The notes below the pieces were generated by a model. The model was not told where the DNA came from and searched no databases. It saw nothing but the letters and a program-made list of their open reading frames with translations. A DNA stretch of 57,321 nucleotides, taken from Planctomycetaceae bacterium. Its GTDB lineage: Bacteria; Planctomycetota; Planctomycetia; Pirellulales; UBA1268. Of the stretch, positions 43,509 to 52,220 are shown piece after piece; the first letter of the stretch is position 1, and every line of letters begins with the position of its first letter. Both the position numbers and the translations under genes were made by a program. The DNA is taken from assembly GCA_021300535.1 (NCBI GenBank), contig JAJTED010000030.1, positions 1 to 57,321 on the forward strand. The letters are read 5' to 3'.

Positions 43509-44557
43509 CGCCCGAGACCGCCTCCGCGCCGATGCCGGCCGTCGCCCCGCTGGCCATCGGCTCGGTCGTCGTCGATCCGCCGATCCTCCAGGCGCCGATG
43601 GCGGGTTACACGAACTATGCCTATCGCCAGGTGGTCCGCGAGTTCGGCGGCGCGGGTCTGCTTGCCACGGAGATGATCGCGGCCCGCAGCGCGATCTGGC
43701 TGGAGACCAACCGTGGCGAGCATCCCGACCGGCTGTGGGGCGTGCGTGACGAGCCGCGGCCGCTCGCCGTGCAGATGTGGGACAACGACCCCGACAACCT
43801 GGCGGCCGTCGGCCGCCGCCTGGCACAGGACTTCCGCGTCAGCGTGGTGGATCTGAACTTCGGCTGCCCGGTGCGCCAGGTCACGGAAAAGGCGCACAGC
43901 GGCTCGTGGCTCCTGCGCGATCCCGACCGCGTGGGCACGATCGTGCGCCGCGTCGTCGAAGCCTGCGACGGCGTGCCGGTGACGGCGAAGATCCGCCTCG
44001 GCTGCTCCGACTCCTGCCGCACCGCCCTCGAGGTGGCGCAGCGGATCGAGGAGGCAGGGGCGTCGTGTCTTACGGTGCACGGCCGCGTGGCTGCCCAGTT
44101 CTTCACGGGCGCGGCCGACTGGGAGGCGATCGCGGCCGTGAAGCGGAGCGTCTCGCGGATGCCGGTGGTGGGCAACGGCGACATCGACTCCCCCGAAACG
44201 GCGGTCCGCCGCCTGCGCGAGACGGGCGTGGACGGCGTGATGATCGCCCGCGAGGCGCTTGCCCGGCCTTGGATCTTTGCCCAGGCGGCCGCGCTGCTCC
44301 GCGGCGCGGAGCCGCCCCCGGACCCCACGCTCGCCGAACAGCGGGAGATCGTGCTTCATCATTACGACCTCGTCTGCCGCCGCTTCGGCGCCGAGCAGGG
44401 CACGCTCCTGATGCGGAAGTTCGCCTGTTCCTACGCCCAGGGGCTGCCCGGAGCGCGTGATTTCCGGGGAAAAGTCTCGCGTGTCACCAGTCGCGAGGAG
44501 TTTTTGCAGGTCATGGACACATGCTTTCCGCGAGCAGCCACCCATTTTTCCGCATAG
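43505..44557 (+). CDS. tRNA-dihydrouridine synthase (second paralogue)
   Basis: 350 residues, same TIM-barrel flavoenzyme family as the gene at 30781. FMN-site phrase LQAPMAGYTNYAYR, then AVQMWDNDPDNLA, catalytic Cys in LNFGCPVRQVTEK, KIRLGCSDS, TVHGRVAAQFFTG, and GNGDIDSPE with ARPWIFAQAA. Sequence around the catalytic Cys differs from the first paralogue (VRQVTEKAHSGSW against VKKVLGRCRGGYL), so the two probably modify different tRNA positions. Start ATG overlaps the preceding stop. It precedes the suf cluster by 49 bp, where a separate promoter is visible. Confidence 0.9.
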   Translation: MTPETASAPMPAVAPLAIGSVVVDPPILQAPMAGYTNYAYRQVVREFGGAGLLATEMIAARSAIWLETNRGEHPDRLWGVRDEPRPLAVQMWDNDPDNLAAVGRRLAQDFRVSVVDLNFGCPVRQVTEKAHSGSWLLRDPDRVGTIVRRVVEACDGVPVTAKIRLGCSDSCRTALEVAQRIEEAGASCLTVHGRVAAQFFTGAADWEAIAAVKRSVSRMPVVGNGDIDSPETAVRRLRETGVDGVMIAREALARPWIFAQAAALLRGAEPPPDPTLAEQREIVLHHYDLVCRRFGAEQGTLLMRKFACSYAQGLPGARDFRGKVSRVTSREEFLQVMDTCFPRAATHFSA

Positions 44558-44561
44558 AGGG

Positions 44562-44589
44562 TTGTCAAAAGTCGGGCAGGCGCTACATT
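44562..44589 (+). promoter_or_regulatory. Probable promoter of the sufR-nuoB-suf cluster
   Basis: TTGTCA, 16-nt spacer, TACATT, ending 17 nt before the sufR start. A GGAAAGG ribosome site follows at 44596. Auto-repression by SufR at this site would fit known SufR behaviour, but no operator palindrome is evident. Confidence 0.55.
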
Positions 44590-44606
44590 TGGTGCGGAAA
44601 GGCAGA

Positions 44607-45296
44607 ATGATGAGTGCTCCCGGCAACCACGACCAGCGAACCACAGACGCAGCGGTGATCGAACTGCTGCGCGTCGATTCCGCCCTGGAAATCGGCGACT
44701 TGGCCGAGGCGTTGGGCGTCACGGCCACGGCCATCCGTCAGCGTCTCGACCGCCTGATGCGTTCCGGCCTCGTGGAGCGGAAGACGGTGGCCCGCCCCCG
44801 GGGCCGCCCGGCCCATGCCTACAGCCTCACCGCCGAAGGTCGCCGCTGTGGTGGCGACAACTTCCGCGACCTGGCGATGGTGCTGTGGCGGGAAGTGCGG
44901 AGCGTGCGGGAACCCGCTGTTCGGCAGGGCTTGCTGTCCCGCATCGGCTCCGCGATGGCGGACATTTACCGGCCGGAAGTTTCGGGTGAAAACGCCGCCG
45001 AGCGGCTGCGGTCGCTGGCGGATGTGATGCGGCGGCGGAACGTGTCCTGCGACGTTCAGGACGCCCCGGGAGACCTTGCCGTGCTCACGAGCTACTCCTG
45101 TCCCTATCCTGACCTCGCCGAACAGGATCGCTCGATCTGTGCCGCGGAGCGGCTCATGCTCCAGGATCTGGTCGGCAGCTCCGTGGCGTTGTCGGAATGC
45201 CGCCTCGACGGCAGCTCCTGCTGCCGGTTCACGGCGGGCTCCGGGGCAGCGTGCGGCGACGGTGCGGCGGCGGGCGAACCCACCGCAGGGACTTGA
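44607..45296 (+). CDS. sufR: SufR-like Fe-S sensing transcriptional regulator
   Basis: 229 residues. N-terminal winged-helix (residues ~12-75: LLRVDSALEIGDLAEALGVTATAIRQ-type helix-turn-helix, then RPRGRPAHAYSLT). The C-terminal half has the SufR Fe-S ligand set: Cys165 (SYSCPYPDL), Cys178 (SICAAE), Cys198 (SECRLDG) and Cys205/206. In cyanobacteria SufR with a cluster represses suf genes. It stands directly upstream of nuoB and sufCBD, fitting that role. The ATG at 44607 is followed by another ATG, either of which may start. Confidence 0.88.
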   Translation: MMSAPGNHDQRTTDAAVIELLRVDSALEIGDLAEALGVTATAIRQRLDRLMRSGLVERKTVARPRGRPAHAYSLTAEGRRCGGDNFRDLAMVLWREVRSVREPAVRQGLLSRIGSAMADIYRPEVSGENAAERLRSLADVMRRRNVSCDVQDAPGDLAVLTSYSCPYPDLAEQDRSICAAERLMLQDLVGSSVALSECRLDGSSCCRFTAGSGAACGDGAAAGEPTAGT

Positions 45297-45362
45297 AAAC
45301 AAACGGGTTACACCATCGAATGCCGGGCGGTTTCCCCCCGGATCGCCTCGGAGTTCACGACC

Positions 45363-45986
45363 ATGACACAGCCATCCCTGGCAGGAAAGCCCTGGATCGA
45401 AGGCCGGTTCGAGGAGAACCTCGTCCTCACCACGGTCGAGCAGGCGATCAACTGGGCCCGCCAGTCGAGCATCTGGCCGATGACGTTCGGCCTGGCCTGC
45501 TGCGCCATCGAGATGATGGCCGCCGGCGCCAGTCGCTACGACATGGACCGCTTCGGCGCCGGCGCCTTCCGGGCCACGCCGCGGCAGGCCGACCTGATGA
45601 TCGTGGCCGGCACGGTGACCTACAAAATGGCCAGCCGCGTCCGCCGGCTCTACAACCTGATGCCCGATCCGAAGTATGTGATCGCGATGGGCGCCTGCAC
45701 GACCGGCGGCGGTCCGTACTTCAAGTGGGGCTACCACGTCGTCAAGGGCGTCGATCTCGTCGTCCCGGTGGACGTCTACGTGCCCGGCTGCCCGCCGCGG
45801 CCGGAGAGCCTGCTCGAAGGCCTGATGCGGATCCAGGACAAGATCCTCGGCCAGCGGATCGCCAAGCAGAAGGGCGCCGCCGGCAAGGTGGCCGACGAAC
45901 TGCCGGTCCCGCACCACTCCGGCTACGTCGCCCCAGCCGTCGCCTCCGACACGCTCGTTTACGACCACCAGAAGGTCCAGGCCTGA
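45363..45986 (+). CDS. nuoB: NADH-quinone oxidoreductase subunit B-like (NuoB), orphan
   Basis: 207 residues. Subunit B carries the N2 4Fe-4S cluster next to the quinone site of complex I. The four ligand Cys are here: Cys46 and Cys47 ([10 protein letters not shown]), Cys112 (GACTTGGG) and Cys143 (VPGCPPRPE). [13 protein letters not shown] and GTVTYKMA are conserved. The Cys set is intact, so it could be a functional subunit. The other nuo genes are not next to it: it lies between sufR and sufC, with GGAG before the ATG. Either complex I genes are dispersed in this genome or this copy is expressed with Fe-S assembly for some reason. Confidence 0.92.
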   Translation: MTQPSLAGKPWIEGRFEENLVLTTVEQAINWARQSSIWPMTFGLACCAIEMMAAGASRYDMDRFGAGAFRATPRQADLMIVAGTVTYKMASRVRRLYNLMPDPKYVIAMGACTTGGGPYFKWGYHVVKGVDLVVPVDVYVPGCPPRPESLLEGLMRIQDKILGQRIAKQKGAAGKVADELPVPHHSGYVAPAVASDTLVYDHQKVQA

Positions 45987-46012
45987 CCCGTTCCTCCAAC
46001 CCCCGATCCGCC

Positions 46013-46867
46013 ATGCCTGCCCGCGACACGCTCGTCATCAAGAATCTCCACGTCTCGGTCGAAGGCCAGGAAATCCTCAAGGGGGTGAACCTCGAGATCG
46101 GCCGCGGCGAGGTGCATGCCCTGATGGGGCCCAACGGCTCGGGCAAGAGCACGCTCGGGTACGCGATCATGGGGCATCCGGGTTACGAGGTGACCGCCGG
46201 CTCGATCGAACTCGTCGCGGCCGACGGCTCCCGGCACGACCTGCTCGCGATGGAACCCGACCAGCGGGCTCGGGCCGGCGTGTTCCTCGCCTTCCAGCGG
46301 CCGATGTCGATTCCCGGCGTGCGGCTGGCCGATTTCCTCCGCCACGCCGTCACCAACGTGCGGAACCCCAACCGCAAGGAAGGCCAGGACCTGCTCCCGA
46401 TGAAGGAGTTCCGTGGCGAGCTCAAGGCCAAGATGGGTGAATTGTCGATGGATACCGACTTCGCCCGCCGCTACGTCAACGACGGCTTCTCCGGCGGCGA
46501 GATGAAGCGGGCCGAGATCCTCCAGCTCGCCATGCTGCGGCCGAAGTTCGCCGTCCTCGACGAGACCGACAGCGGCCTCGACGCCGACGCGGTGCGGCTG
46601 GCGAGCCAGAGCATCGCCCGCATCGGCGGCGCCGACATGGGGATTCTGATCATCACGCACCACGAACAACTGCTCGAGCACAACACGCCCCTCAAGACGC
46701 ACGTCATGCTCGGCGGCCGGATCGTGGAGTCGGGCGGGCCGGAGCTGGCCGTCGAACTGCACAAGCGGGGCTACGAGCGAATTCGCGCCGCCTATCCGGA
46801 GGCGGCCGCGGCCGAGCGGGAGATGGATGACCGCAAGACGGCGGCCCGCGAGCCGGTCACCGCCTGA
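46013..46867 (+). CDS. sufC: Fe-S cluster assembly ATPase SufC
   Basis: 284 residues, ABC-type ATPase of the SufBCD scaffold. Walker [10 protein letters not shown] is at about residue 38, signature [12 protein letters not shown], Walker [13 protein letters not shown], and switch His in [17 protein letters not shown]-like text (here [13 protein letters not shown]) is the Q-loop of the family. The tail (residues ~255-284, DRKTAAREP) is longer than usual. The gene begins 26 bp after nuoB and is followed 23 bp later by sufB, so these are co-transcribed. Confidence 0.96.
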   Translation: MPARDTLVIKNLHVSVEGQEILKGVNLEIGRGEVHALMGPNGSGKSTLGYAIMGHPGYEVTAGSIELVAADGSRHDLLAMEPDQRARAGVFLAFQRPMSIPGVRLADFLRHAVTNVRNPNRKEGQDLLPMKEFRGELKAKMGELSMDTDFARRYVNDGFSGGEMKRAEILQLAMLRPKFAVLDETDSGLDADAVRLASQSIARIGGADMGILIITHHEQLLEHNTPLKTHVMLGGRIVESGGPELAVELHKRGYERIRAAYPEAAAAEREMDDRKTAAREPVTA

Positions 46868-46890
46868 TCCAGCACACAGGAGATCGCACC

Positions 46891-48303
46891 ATGTCCACCG
46901 GCCTCGACGATTCCGCGACACTCGCCCTCGGCGAAATCAACAAGTACGACTTCCGCACCGACTCCCCGGCGGTCTTCAAGGCCCGCAAGGGCCTCGACGC
47001 GACGATCGTCTCCCAGATCTCCGAGATGAAGCGCGAGCCGGCGTGGATGCGGGACTTCCGCCTCAAGTCGCTGGAGATCTTCGACTCCAAGCCGATGCCG
47101 CACTGGGGCGGCCACGTGGGTGTCGACTTCCAGGACATCTTCTACTACCTCAAGCCGGCCGAGCAGCAGGGCAAGACCTGGGAAGAGGTGCCTGACGCGA
47201 TCAAGCAGACCTTCGACCGCCTGGGCATCCCGGAGGCGGAGCGGAAGTTCCTCGCCGGCGTGAAGGCCCAGTTCGAGAGCGAAGTCGTCTACGGCTCGCT
47301 GCAGGAGGATCTCGCCAAGAAGGGCGTGATCTTCACCGACACCGACACCGCCGTCCGCGAGCACCCCGACCTGCTCCGCGAGTACTTCGGCACCATCATC
47401 CCACCCACCGACAACAAGTTCGCCGCCCTCAACTCGGCCGTCTGGTCGGGCGGCTCGTTCATCTACGTACCCAAGGGAGTGAAGATCGAGTTCCCGCTCC
47501 AGGCCTACTTCCGCATCAATGCCGAAAGCATGGGCCAGTTCGAGCGGACGCTGATCATCGTCGACGAGGGGGCCCAGGTGCACTACGTCGAGGGCTGCAC
47601 GGCCCCGATGTACTCCACCGAGAGCCTCCACTCGGCGGTCGTGGAGATCGTGGTCAAGCGGGGTGGCCGCTGCCGCTACACCACGATCCAGAACTGGGCG
47701 AACAACATCTACAACCTCGTCACCAAGCGGGCCATGGCCTACGGCGACGCGATGATGGAATGGATCGACGGCAACCTCGGCAGCCACCTGACGATGAAGT
47801 ACCCGGCCGTCTACATGATGGAGCCGGGGGCCCGCGGCGAGATCCTCTCGATCGCCTTCGCCTCCGCCGGCCAGCACCAGGATGCGGGCGCCAAGCTCGT
47901 GCATGCCGCCCCGCACACCAGCGGCCGGATCGTCTCCAAGAGCATCTCCAAGAACGGCGGCCGGGCCAGCTACCGCGGCCTGGTGAAGGTCGAGCCGGGC
48001 GCCCGGAAGAGCAAGTCGAGCGTCGTCTGCGACGCCCTGATCCTCGACGACAAGAGCCGCAGCGACACGTATCCCTACATCGAGATCGAGGAGCAGGACG
48101 TCTCCATCGGCCACGAGGCGAGCGTCTCGAAGATCGGCGAGGAGCAGCTCTTCTACCTCATGAGCCGCGGCCTCTCCGAGGCCGAGGCCAGCACGATGAT
48201 CGTGGGCGGGTTCATCGAGCCGCTCGTCAAGGAGCTGCCGATGGAATACGCCGTCGAGATGAACCGCCTCATCGAACTGCAGATGGAAGGTTCCGTGGGC
48301 TGA
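46891..48303 (+). CDS. sufB: Fe-S cluster assembly protein SufB
   Basis: 470 residues, normal length. Scaffold subunit on which clusters are built with SufC and SufD. Typical phrases: [16 protein letters not shown] near residue 45, [22 protein letters not shown] written here as one conserved core, [10 protein letters not shown] with the Cys used for sulfur transfer, and the C-terminal [21 protein letters not shown]-type region with the His at the SufB-SufD interface. ATG is preceded by AGGAG. No anomalies seen. Confidence 0.96.
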   Translation: MSTGLDDSATLALGEINKYDFRTDSPAVFKARKGLDATIVSQISEMKREPAWMRDFRLKSLEIFDSKPMPHWGGHVGVDFQDIFYYLKPAEQQGKTWEEVPDAIKQTFDRLGIPEAERKFLAGVKAQFESEVVYGSLQEDLAKKGVIFTDTDTAVREHPDLLREYFGTIIPPTDNKFAALNSAVWSGGSFIYVPKGVKIEFPLQAYFRINAESMGQFERTLIIVDEGAQVHYVEGCTAPMYSTESLHSAVVEIVVKRGGRCRYTTIQNWANNIYNLVTKRAMAYGDAMMEWIDGNLGSHLTMKYPAVYMMEPGARGEILSIAFASAGQHQDAGAKLVHAAPHTSGRIVSKSISKNGGRASYRGLVKVEPGARKSKSSVVCDALILDDKSRSDTYPYIEIEEQDVSIGHEASVSKIGEEQLFYLMSRGLSEAEASTMIVGGFIEPLVKELPMEYAVEMNRLIELQMEGSVG

Positions 48304-48337
48304 CGTCCCTCTCCTTTCGCCACCCCGCCTTCCCCCG

Positions 48338-49726
48338 ATGACCACAGCCACCGCTCCAGCCCCCGGCCTCACCTTCGACCGCACCGGTTTCGACGCCCTG
48401 CTCGCGGCCCATCCCGCCCCGGATTGGGTGACGGGCCGCCGCCGCGCAGCGCTCGAAGCCCTCGCGGCGCTCGGGCTGCCCGATCGCCGCAGCGAAAACT
48501 GGATGCGGACCGACCTGCGGATGTTCAAGCCGCAGGCCTGGGCGTTGCGAGCCGCACCGGCCGCGGCCGCAGCCATGCCCGAGGGCCTACTGGCGGCGGC
48601 GATCGCCGCGGGCGAGACGGCGGCGGATTTTTCCTTTGACGATGCCCCGCGGCCGGCGGCTGCGACACCGCTCGCGGGCCGATTCGCGTCGCTTGACGGG
48701 CACGTGCTCCGCGACGAAGTCGCCCCCGCTCTCGCCGCCCGCGGCGTCGTCTTCGGCGCCGCCGACCGCGTGCTCGCCGACCACGCCGCGGCCCTGGCGC
48801 CGCACTGGTTTTCCGTGATCGACGCGCAGAGCGACTGGTTCGCCGCCCTCCACGCCGCCTTCCACCGGGCCAGCGCCGTGCTCTACGTGCCGGCCGGCGT
48901 CCGGGTGACCGAGCCGCTTCACGTGCTGTCGGCGATCAGCGCCGGGGGTGTCGACACCTCACACGTGCTCGTCGTGCTCGGCGACGGCGCCGAGGCCACG
49001 CTGCTCACGGAAACCGCCGGCGGCGGACCGGCCGGCTCTGCCGGCGGCTTCCACTGCGGCGGCACCGAGATCGTCGTCGGCCGCGGCGCGTTCCTCCGCA
49101 TGGTGAACCTGCAAAACTGGAACACCGGCGTCTGGCATTTTGCACGGCAGAAGGCCGTGGTGCACGAGAACGGCCGCCTCCAATGGACGCTCGGCGCCCT
49201 CGGCAGCCGGGTCTCGCAGGTGGCCCAGGATGTGGCCCTCGCCGGCCGCGGTGCCGACGCCCAGGTGAACGGCGTGATGTTCACCGAGGGCCGCCAGCAC
49301 CTCGTCTACAACACGCTTCAGCACCACGAGGCCCCGGGCTGCAAGAGCGACCTGCTCTACAAGGGGGCGTTGCAAGACCGCAGCCGGCTCGTGTGGCGCG
49401 GCATGATCAAGGTCGACAAGGCCGCCCAGAAGACCGACGGTTACCAGCGGAACGACAACCTCATGCTCTCCACCGAGGCCCGGGCGGACTCGATCCCGGG
49501 CCTGGAGATCGAGGCCGACGACGTCCGCTGCACGCACGGCGCGACCAGCGGCCGGGTGGACGCCGAGCAGGTGTTCTACGCCCAGGCCCGCGGTCTGACG
49601 GCCGACGAGGCGGCGCGGCTGGTGGTGGCAGGCTTCTTCCAGCAGGTCTTCGACCGGATCACGATCCCGCCGGTGCGGGAGGCGCTCGCCCGGGCGGTCA
49701 CGAGCCGCATCCGGCGGATTGCCTAG
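48338..49726 (+). CDS. sufD: Fe-S cluster assembly protein SufD
   Basis: 462 residues. Pseudo-paralogue of SufB that forms the SufBC2D complex. N-terminal helical domain (RRRAALEALAALGLPDRRSENW, with the RSENW phrase typical of SufD), then the beta-helix core (LYVPAGVRVTEPLHVLS, LQNWNTGVW) and C-terminal DDVRCTHGATSGRVDAEQVFY, containing the His used in cluster formation. It starts 34 bp after sufB without a clear ribosome site. No cysteine desulfurase (sufS) or sufE/sufU follows. Confidence 0.95.
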   Translation: MTTATAPAPGLTFDRTGFDALLAAHPAPDWVTGRRRAALEALAALGLPDRRSENWMRTDLRMFKPQAWALRAAPAAAAAMPEGLLAAAIAAGETAADFSFDDAPRPAAATPLAGRFASLDGHVLRDEVAPALAARGVVFGAADRVLADHAAALAPHWFSVIDAQSDWFAALHAAFHRASAVLYVPAGVRVTEPLHVLSAISAGGVDTSHVLVVLGDGAEATLLTETAGGGPAGSAGGFHCGGTEIVVGRGAFLRMVNLQNWNTGVWHFARQKAVVHENGRLQWTLGALGSRVSQVAQDVALAGRGADAQVNGVMFTEGRQHLVYNTLQHHEAPGCKSDLLYKGALQDRSRLVWRGMIKVDKAAQKTDGYQRNDNLMLSTEARADSIPGLEIEADDVRCTHGATSGRVDAEQVFYAQARGLTADEAARLVVAGFFQQVFDRITIPPVREALARAVTSRIRRIA

Positions 49727-49765
49727 CTGTCCGTGGAAAAAGCCCGCCATGACCTTTTCCACTCC

Positions 49766-49803
49766 GTCGACCGCGGAAAACGCCGCGGGTTTCCCCGGTC
49801 GAC
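49766..49803 (+). other. Stem-loop between sufD and the Rieske-DUF59 gene
   Basis: GTCGACC and GGTCGAC close over an inner CCGCGG-AAAACG-CCGCGG stem; the two stems share two bases, so only one is full at a time. No T-tract. It could slow transcription or stabilise RNA. Confidence 0.4.
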
Positions 49804-49885
49804 GGCAGCCGCATCCTACGGCGGCACAATCTCTTGCCCCGGATGGGGCGGCGACAACTGACCAAAAACTCGTGAGGCAATTGCG

Positions 49886-50668
49886 ATGCACGAATTTCAG
49901 CGGGTGATCGACGTCGGCGAGGTGCCCGATCCGGGCAAGACGCTCGTCGAGGTCGAGGGGGAGATGGTGGCGGTGTTTCACGTCGACGGCCAGTTCTACG
50001 CGCTCGACGACGTCTGCACGCACGATGGCGGTCCGCTGGCCGACGGCGAGCTCCGTGACCACAAGATCGCCTGCCCGCGACATGGCGCGAAGTTCGACAT
50101 CCGCACCGGCGCCGCCCTCACCATGCCGGCCGTGAGGCCCACGCGATCCCACGAGGTGAAGGTCGAGGCCGGCGGCGTCTGGGTGCGGCTCCGGGATGCC
50201 GCGGCCGCGACCGGCCCGGCGGCCCATGCAGCGCCGGCTGCGACGTCGGGCACCGGTGTGGTGGCGGCCGGCCCGGCTCCCACCGCCGCGGCCGGTGCGA
50301 CCGCGCCGGCAGCCTCCGGCGCGGTCGAGGGGAGCCTCGCGTCGCTGCCACTCTCCGAGGAAGTGGTCCGCGAGATGCTCAAGGATGTCAAGGACCCCGA
50401 ACTGTTCGTGAACGTCGTCGACCTCGGTCTGATCTACGGGGTGACGCTCGCCGACGCCGCCGAGGCCGCGGGCAAGAAGCATGTGGCGATCGACATGACG
50501 ATGACGAGCCCGGCCTGCCCGGCGGGGCCGCAGCTGATCGGCGACGCGAAGCGGGTCGTCGGCGCGCGGCCGGATGTGTCAGCCGTGGAGGTGCGGATCG
50601 TGATGGATCCGCCCTGGACGCCCGACCGGATGACGGAAGCGGCGCGGGATCAGTTGGGGATTTTCTGA
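49886..50668 (+). CDS. Rieske 2Fe-2S ferredoxin fused to a DUF59/SufT-like (MIP18) domain
   Basis: 260 residues. Residues 1-105 are a Rieske-type ferredoxin with ligands Cys44-x-His46 and Cys63-x2-His66 (VCTHDGG, CPRHGAKFD), like bacterial dioxygenase ferredoxins. Residues ~106-150 are an Ala/Pro/Thr linker. Residues ~156-260 are a DUF59/MIP18 domain (VREMLKDVKDPEL, VVDLGLIYGV, with Cys211 in SPACPAG), the family of SufT/MIP18 that helps Fe-S maturation. Such domains normally occur as separate proteins. Position after sufD, with GAGG before the ATG, supports a role in Fe-S assembly or electron supply to it. Confidence 0.88.
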   Translation: MHEFQRVIDVGEVPDPGKTLVEVEGEMVAVFHVDGQFYALDDVCTHDGGPLADGELRDHKIACPRHGAKFDIRTGAALTMPAVRPTRSHEVKVEAGGVWVRLRDAAAATGPAAHAAPAATSGTGVVAAGPAPTAAAGATAPAASGAVEGSLASLPLSEEVVREMLKDVKDPELFVNVVDLGLIYGVTLADAAEAAGKKHVAIDMTMTSPACPAGPQLIGDAKRVVGARPDVSAVEVRIVMDPPWTPDRMTEAARDQLGIF

Positions 50669-50695
50669 CTGGAGCGCCTGCCGGGGGAGGCGCGT

Positions 50696-50880
50696 GCCGT
50701 CGTGCGGCATGGATAGCGGGGTGGTTTTCGTGCCCGGTGTCCCCGGGCTCCCGCCCGGGGCTTCTTGTGTCACGCCCGCCACGACCCCCAAAAAGCCCCC
50801 GGCGGAAGCCGGGAGACTCCGGGTCGCACACCTTCCCGCATGCCATGCAGTACCGGGCTGGCACCGGGAATCACGCAGCC
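50696..50880 (-). repeat. A-type repeat ends at an element junction, minus orientation
   Basis: Contains an inverse left half (GTGCGGCATGGATAGCGGGG, CCCCGGGCTCCCGCCCGGGG) followed, 23 bp on, by an inverse right half (AAAAAGCCCCCGGCGGAAGCC, GGGAGACTCCGGGT). The two terminal hairpins face each other as at the joint of two adjacent A elements, with the distal halves gone. It fills the space between two convergent genes. Confidence 0.7.
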
Positions 50881-50884
50881 GACA

Positions 50885-52198
50885 TCAGGGTGACGTGAGT
50901 CGGGCGTAGAGCTGAGCATGGGCGTCGGCCATGCAATCGGCGGCATGTCGCTGGCGGGCGAGCGCGTGGCCGCGGCCGCCGAGGGCGGCGGCGCGGACGG
51001 GGTCGGTGAGGAGTTCGCCGATCGCGCGGGCCAGGTCGGCGGGATCGCCGGGGCGGTGAAGCAGGCCGGCGGCTCGGGCGCCGTCTCCGTCACCCAGCAA
51101 CTCGGGGAACGTGCCGTGATCCGGGGCGACGACCGGCACGCCCGCCGCCATGGCCTCGATCACGGGCAAGCCCTTCGCCTCGGGATGCACCGTCGGCATC
51201 GCGAACACGTCCACGGAACCGAGCAGCGCGAGCTTCCCGGCGCGGTCCACCTGCCCGAGCCAGCGGTAGCGGTCTCCCACTCCCAGGCTCGTCGCCAGCC
51301 CCTCGCACTCCGCGATGTAGCCCCGCTCGGTGGCCACGGTCGCGCCCGCGGCCACGACCTCCACGTCGTGGTGGTCGGCGAGCATCGGCAGCGCCCGCAC
51401 GAGCACGTCGAGCCCCTTTTCCACACAGGCTCGGGCGAGATAGCCCACCACGAGCCGGCCGCCCCGCGCGTCTCGGCGGGCGACGAGATCGGGCGGCAGC
51501 GCAGGAAAGGAAGCCAGATCGCAGCCGTGCGGGATCACCTCGAGCCGCTCCGCCTTCAGGCCGATCCGCTCGGCCATGAATTCGGCATAAAAATGGTTCA
51601 AGGCCACGAACCGATCGACGTCGGCCGCCCGCTCGTGAAGCAGCCGCCAGATCTGCCCGCGATGCGGCTCCGGGATCTGGTCGATGAAGATGTCCTCTCC
51701 GGAGAGCGTGCAGACGACCCGGGCGCCGGTCGCCCGGCGGATCGCCCCGGCCAGGCCGATGAGCAGCGCGTTGGAGACATGGACGACGTCAGGCCGCACC
51801 TCGGCCGCCAGCCAGGCGGCGAGCTTCGCCACCTCCTTCCGCTGTCGGCCGGCCGCCCCCTGGAGCGTCGAAACCGTGAGCGGGCCGAGGTCCGCGGCCC
51901 GGGCGCCGCCGGTGCGGCTCGACAGCCATTCCAACAGCGGCCGTGAATCGAGGGCGGCATCGAGGAACCGCGGCGTGTGCCGAAACAGCGGCACATGCTC
52001 CTGCAGCCACACGTTCACGCCCCCCATCACCACCCGCCGCTCGGCGACATTCTCCTCGTCGGTTGTCGTGGGCACGTAGGCCGGCACGAGGATCGCATCG
52101 CACCCCCGCCCGCGAAGGGCCCGCACGAGGGTATTGTCGTGGAGGCACGACCCGCAGAGCCGCCCCCCTGCCCCGGCGGTGATGTGGACGATCTTCAT
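50885..52198 (-). CDS. Glycosyltransferase, family 4-like
   Basis: 437 residues, GT-B fold. N-terminal acceptor domain (KIVHITAGAGGRLCGSCLHDN, VHVSNALLIGLAG). The C-terminal donor domain has VVGYLARACVEKGLDVLVRAL, VDVFAMPTVHPEAKGLPVIEAMAAGVPVV and the Glu of the EAKGLPVIEA sugar-nucleotide site. A Cys-rich GRLCGSCL near the N-terminus is unusual. The ATG at 52198 gives the family start. It lies 22 bp behind mnmG in the same direction, so it is probably co-transcribed. Likely role: cell-envelope or other glycan synthesis; acceptor unknown. Confidence 0.85.
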   Translation of the reverse strand: MKIVHITAGAGGRLCGSCLHDNTLVRALRGRGCDAILVPAYVPTTTDEENVAERRVVMGGVNVWLQEHVPLFRHTPRFLDAALDSRPLLEWLSSRTGGARAADLGPLTVSTLQGAAGRQRKEVAKLAAWLAAEVRPDVVHVSNALLIGLAGAIRRATGARVVCTLSGEDIFIDQIPEPHRGQIWRLLHERAADVDRFVALNHFYAEFMAERIGLKAERLEVIPHGCDLASFPALPPDLVARRDARGGRLVVGYLARACVEKGLDVLVRALPMLADHHDVEVVAAGATVATERGYIAECEGLATSLGVGDRYRWLGQVDRAGKLALLGSVDVFAMPTVHPEAKGLPVIEAMAAGVPVVAPDHGTFPELLGDGDGARAAGLLHRPGDPADLARAIGELLTDPVRAAALGGRGHALARQRHAADCMADAHAQLYARLTSP

Positions 52199-52220
52199 GC
52201 CAGCAACTCCGGAGGCGTGA

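Noticed and set aside
44557-44607. SufR operator palindrome
   Set aside because: No convincing inverted repeat can be seen in the short promoter region.
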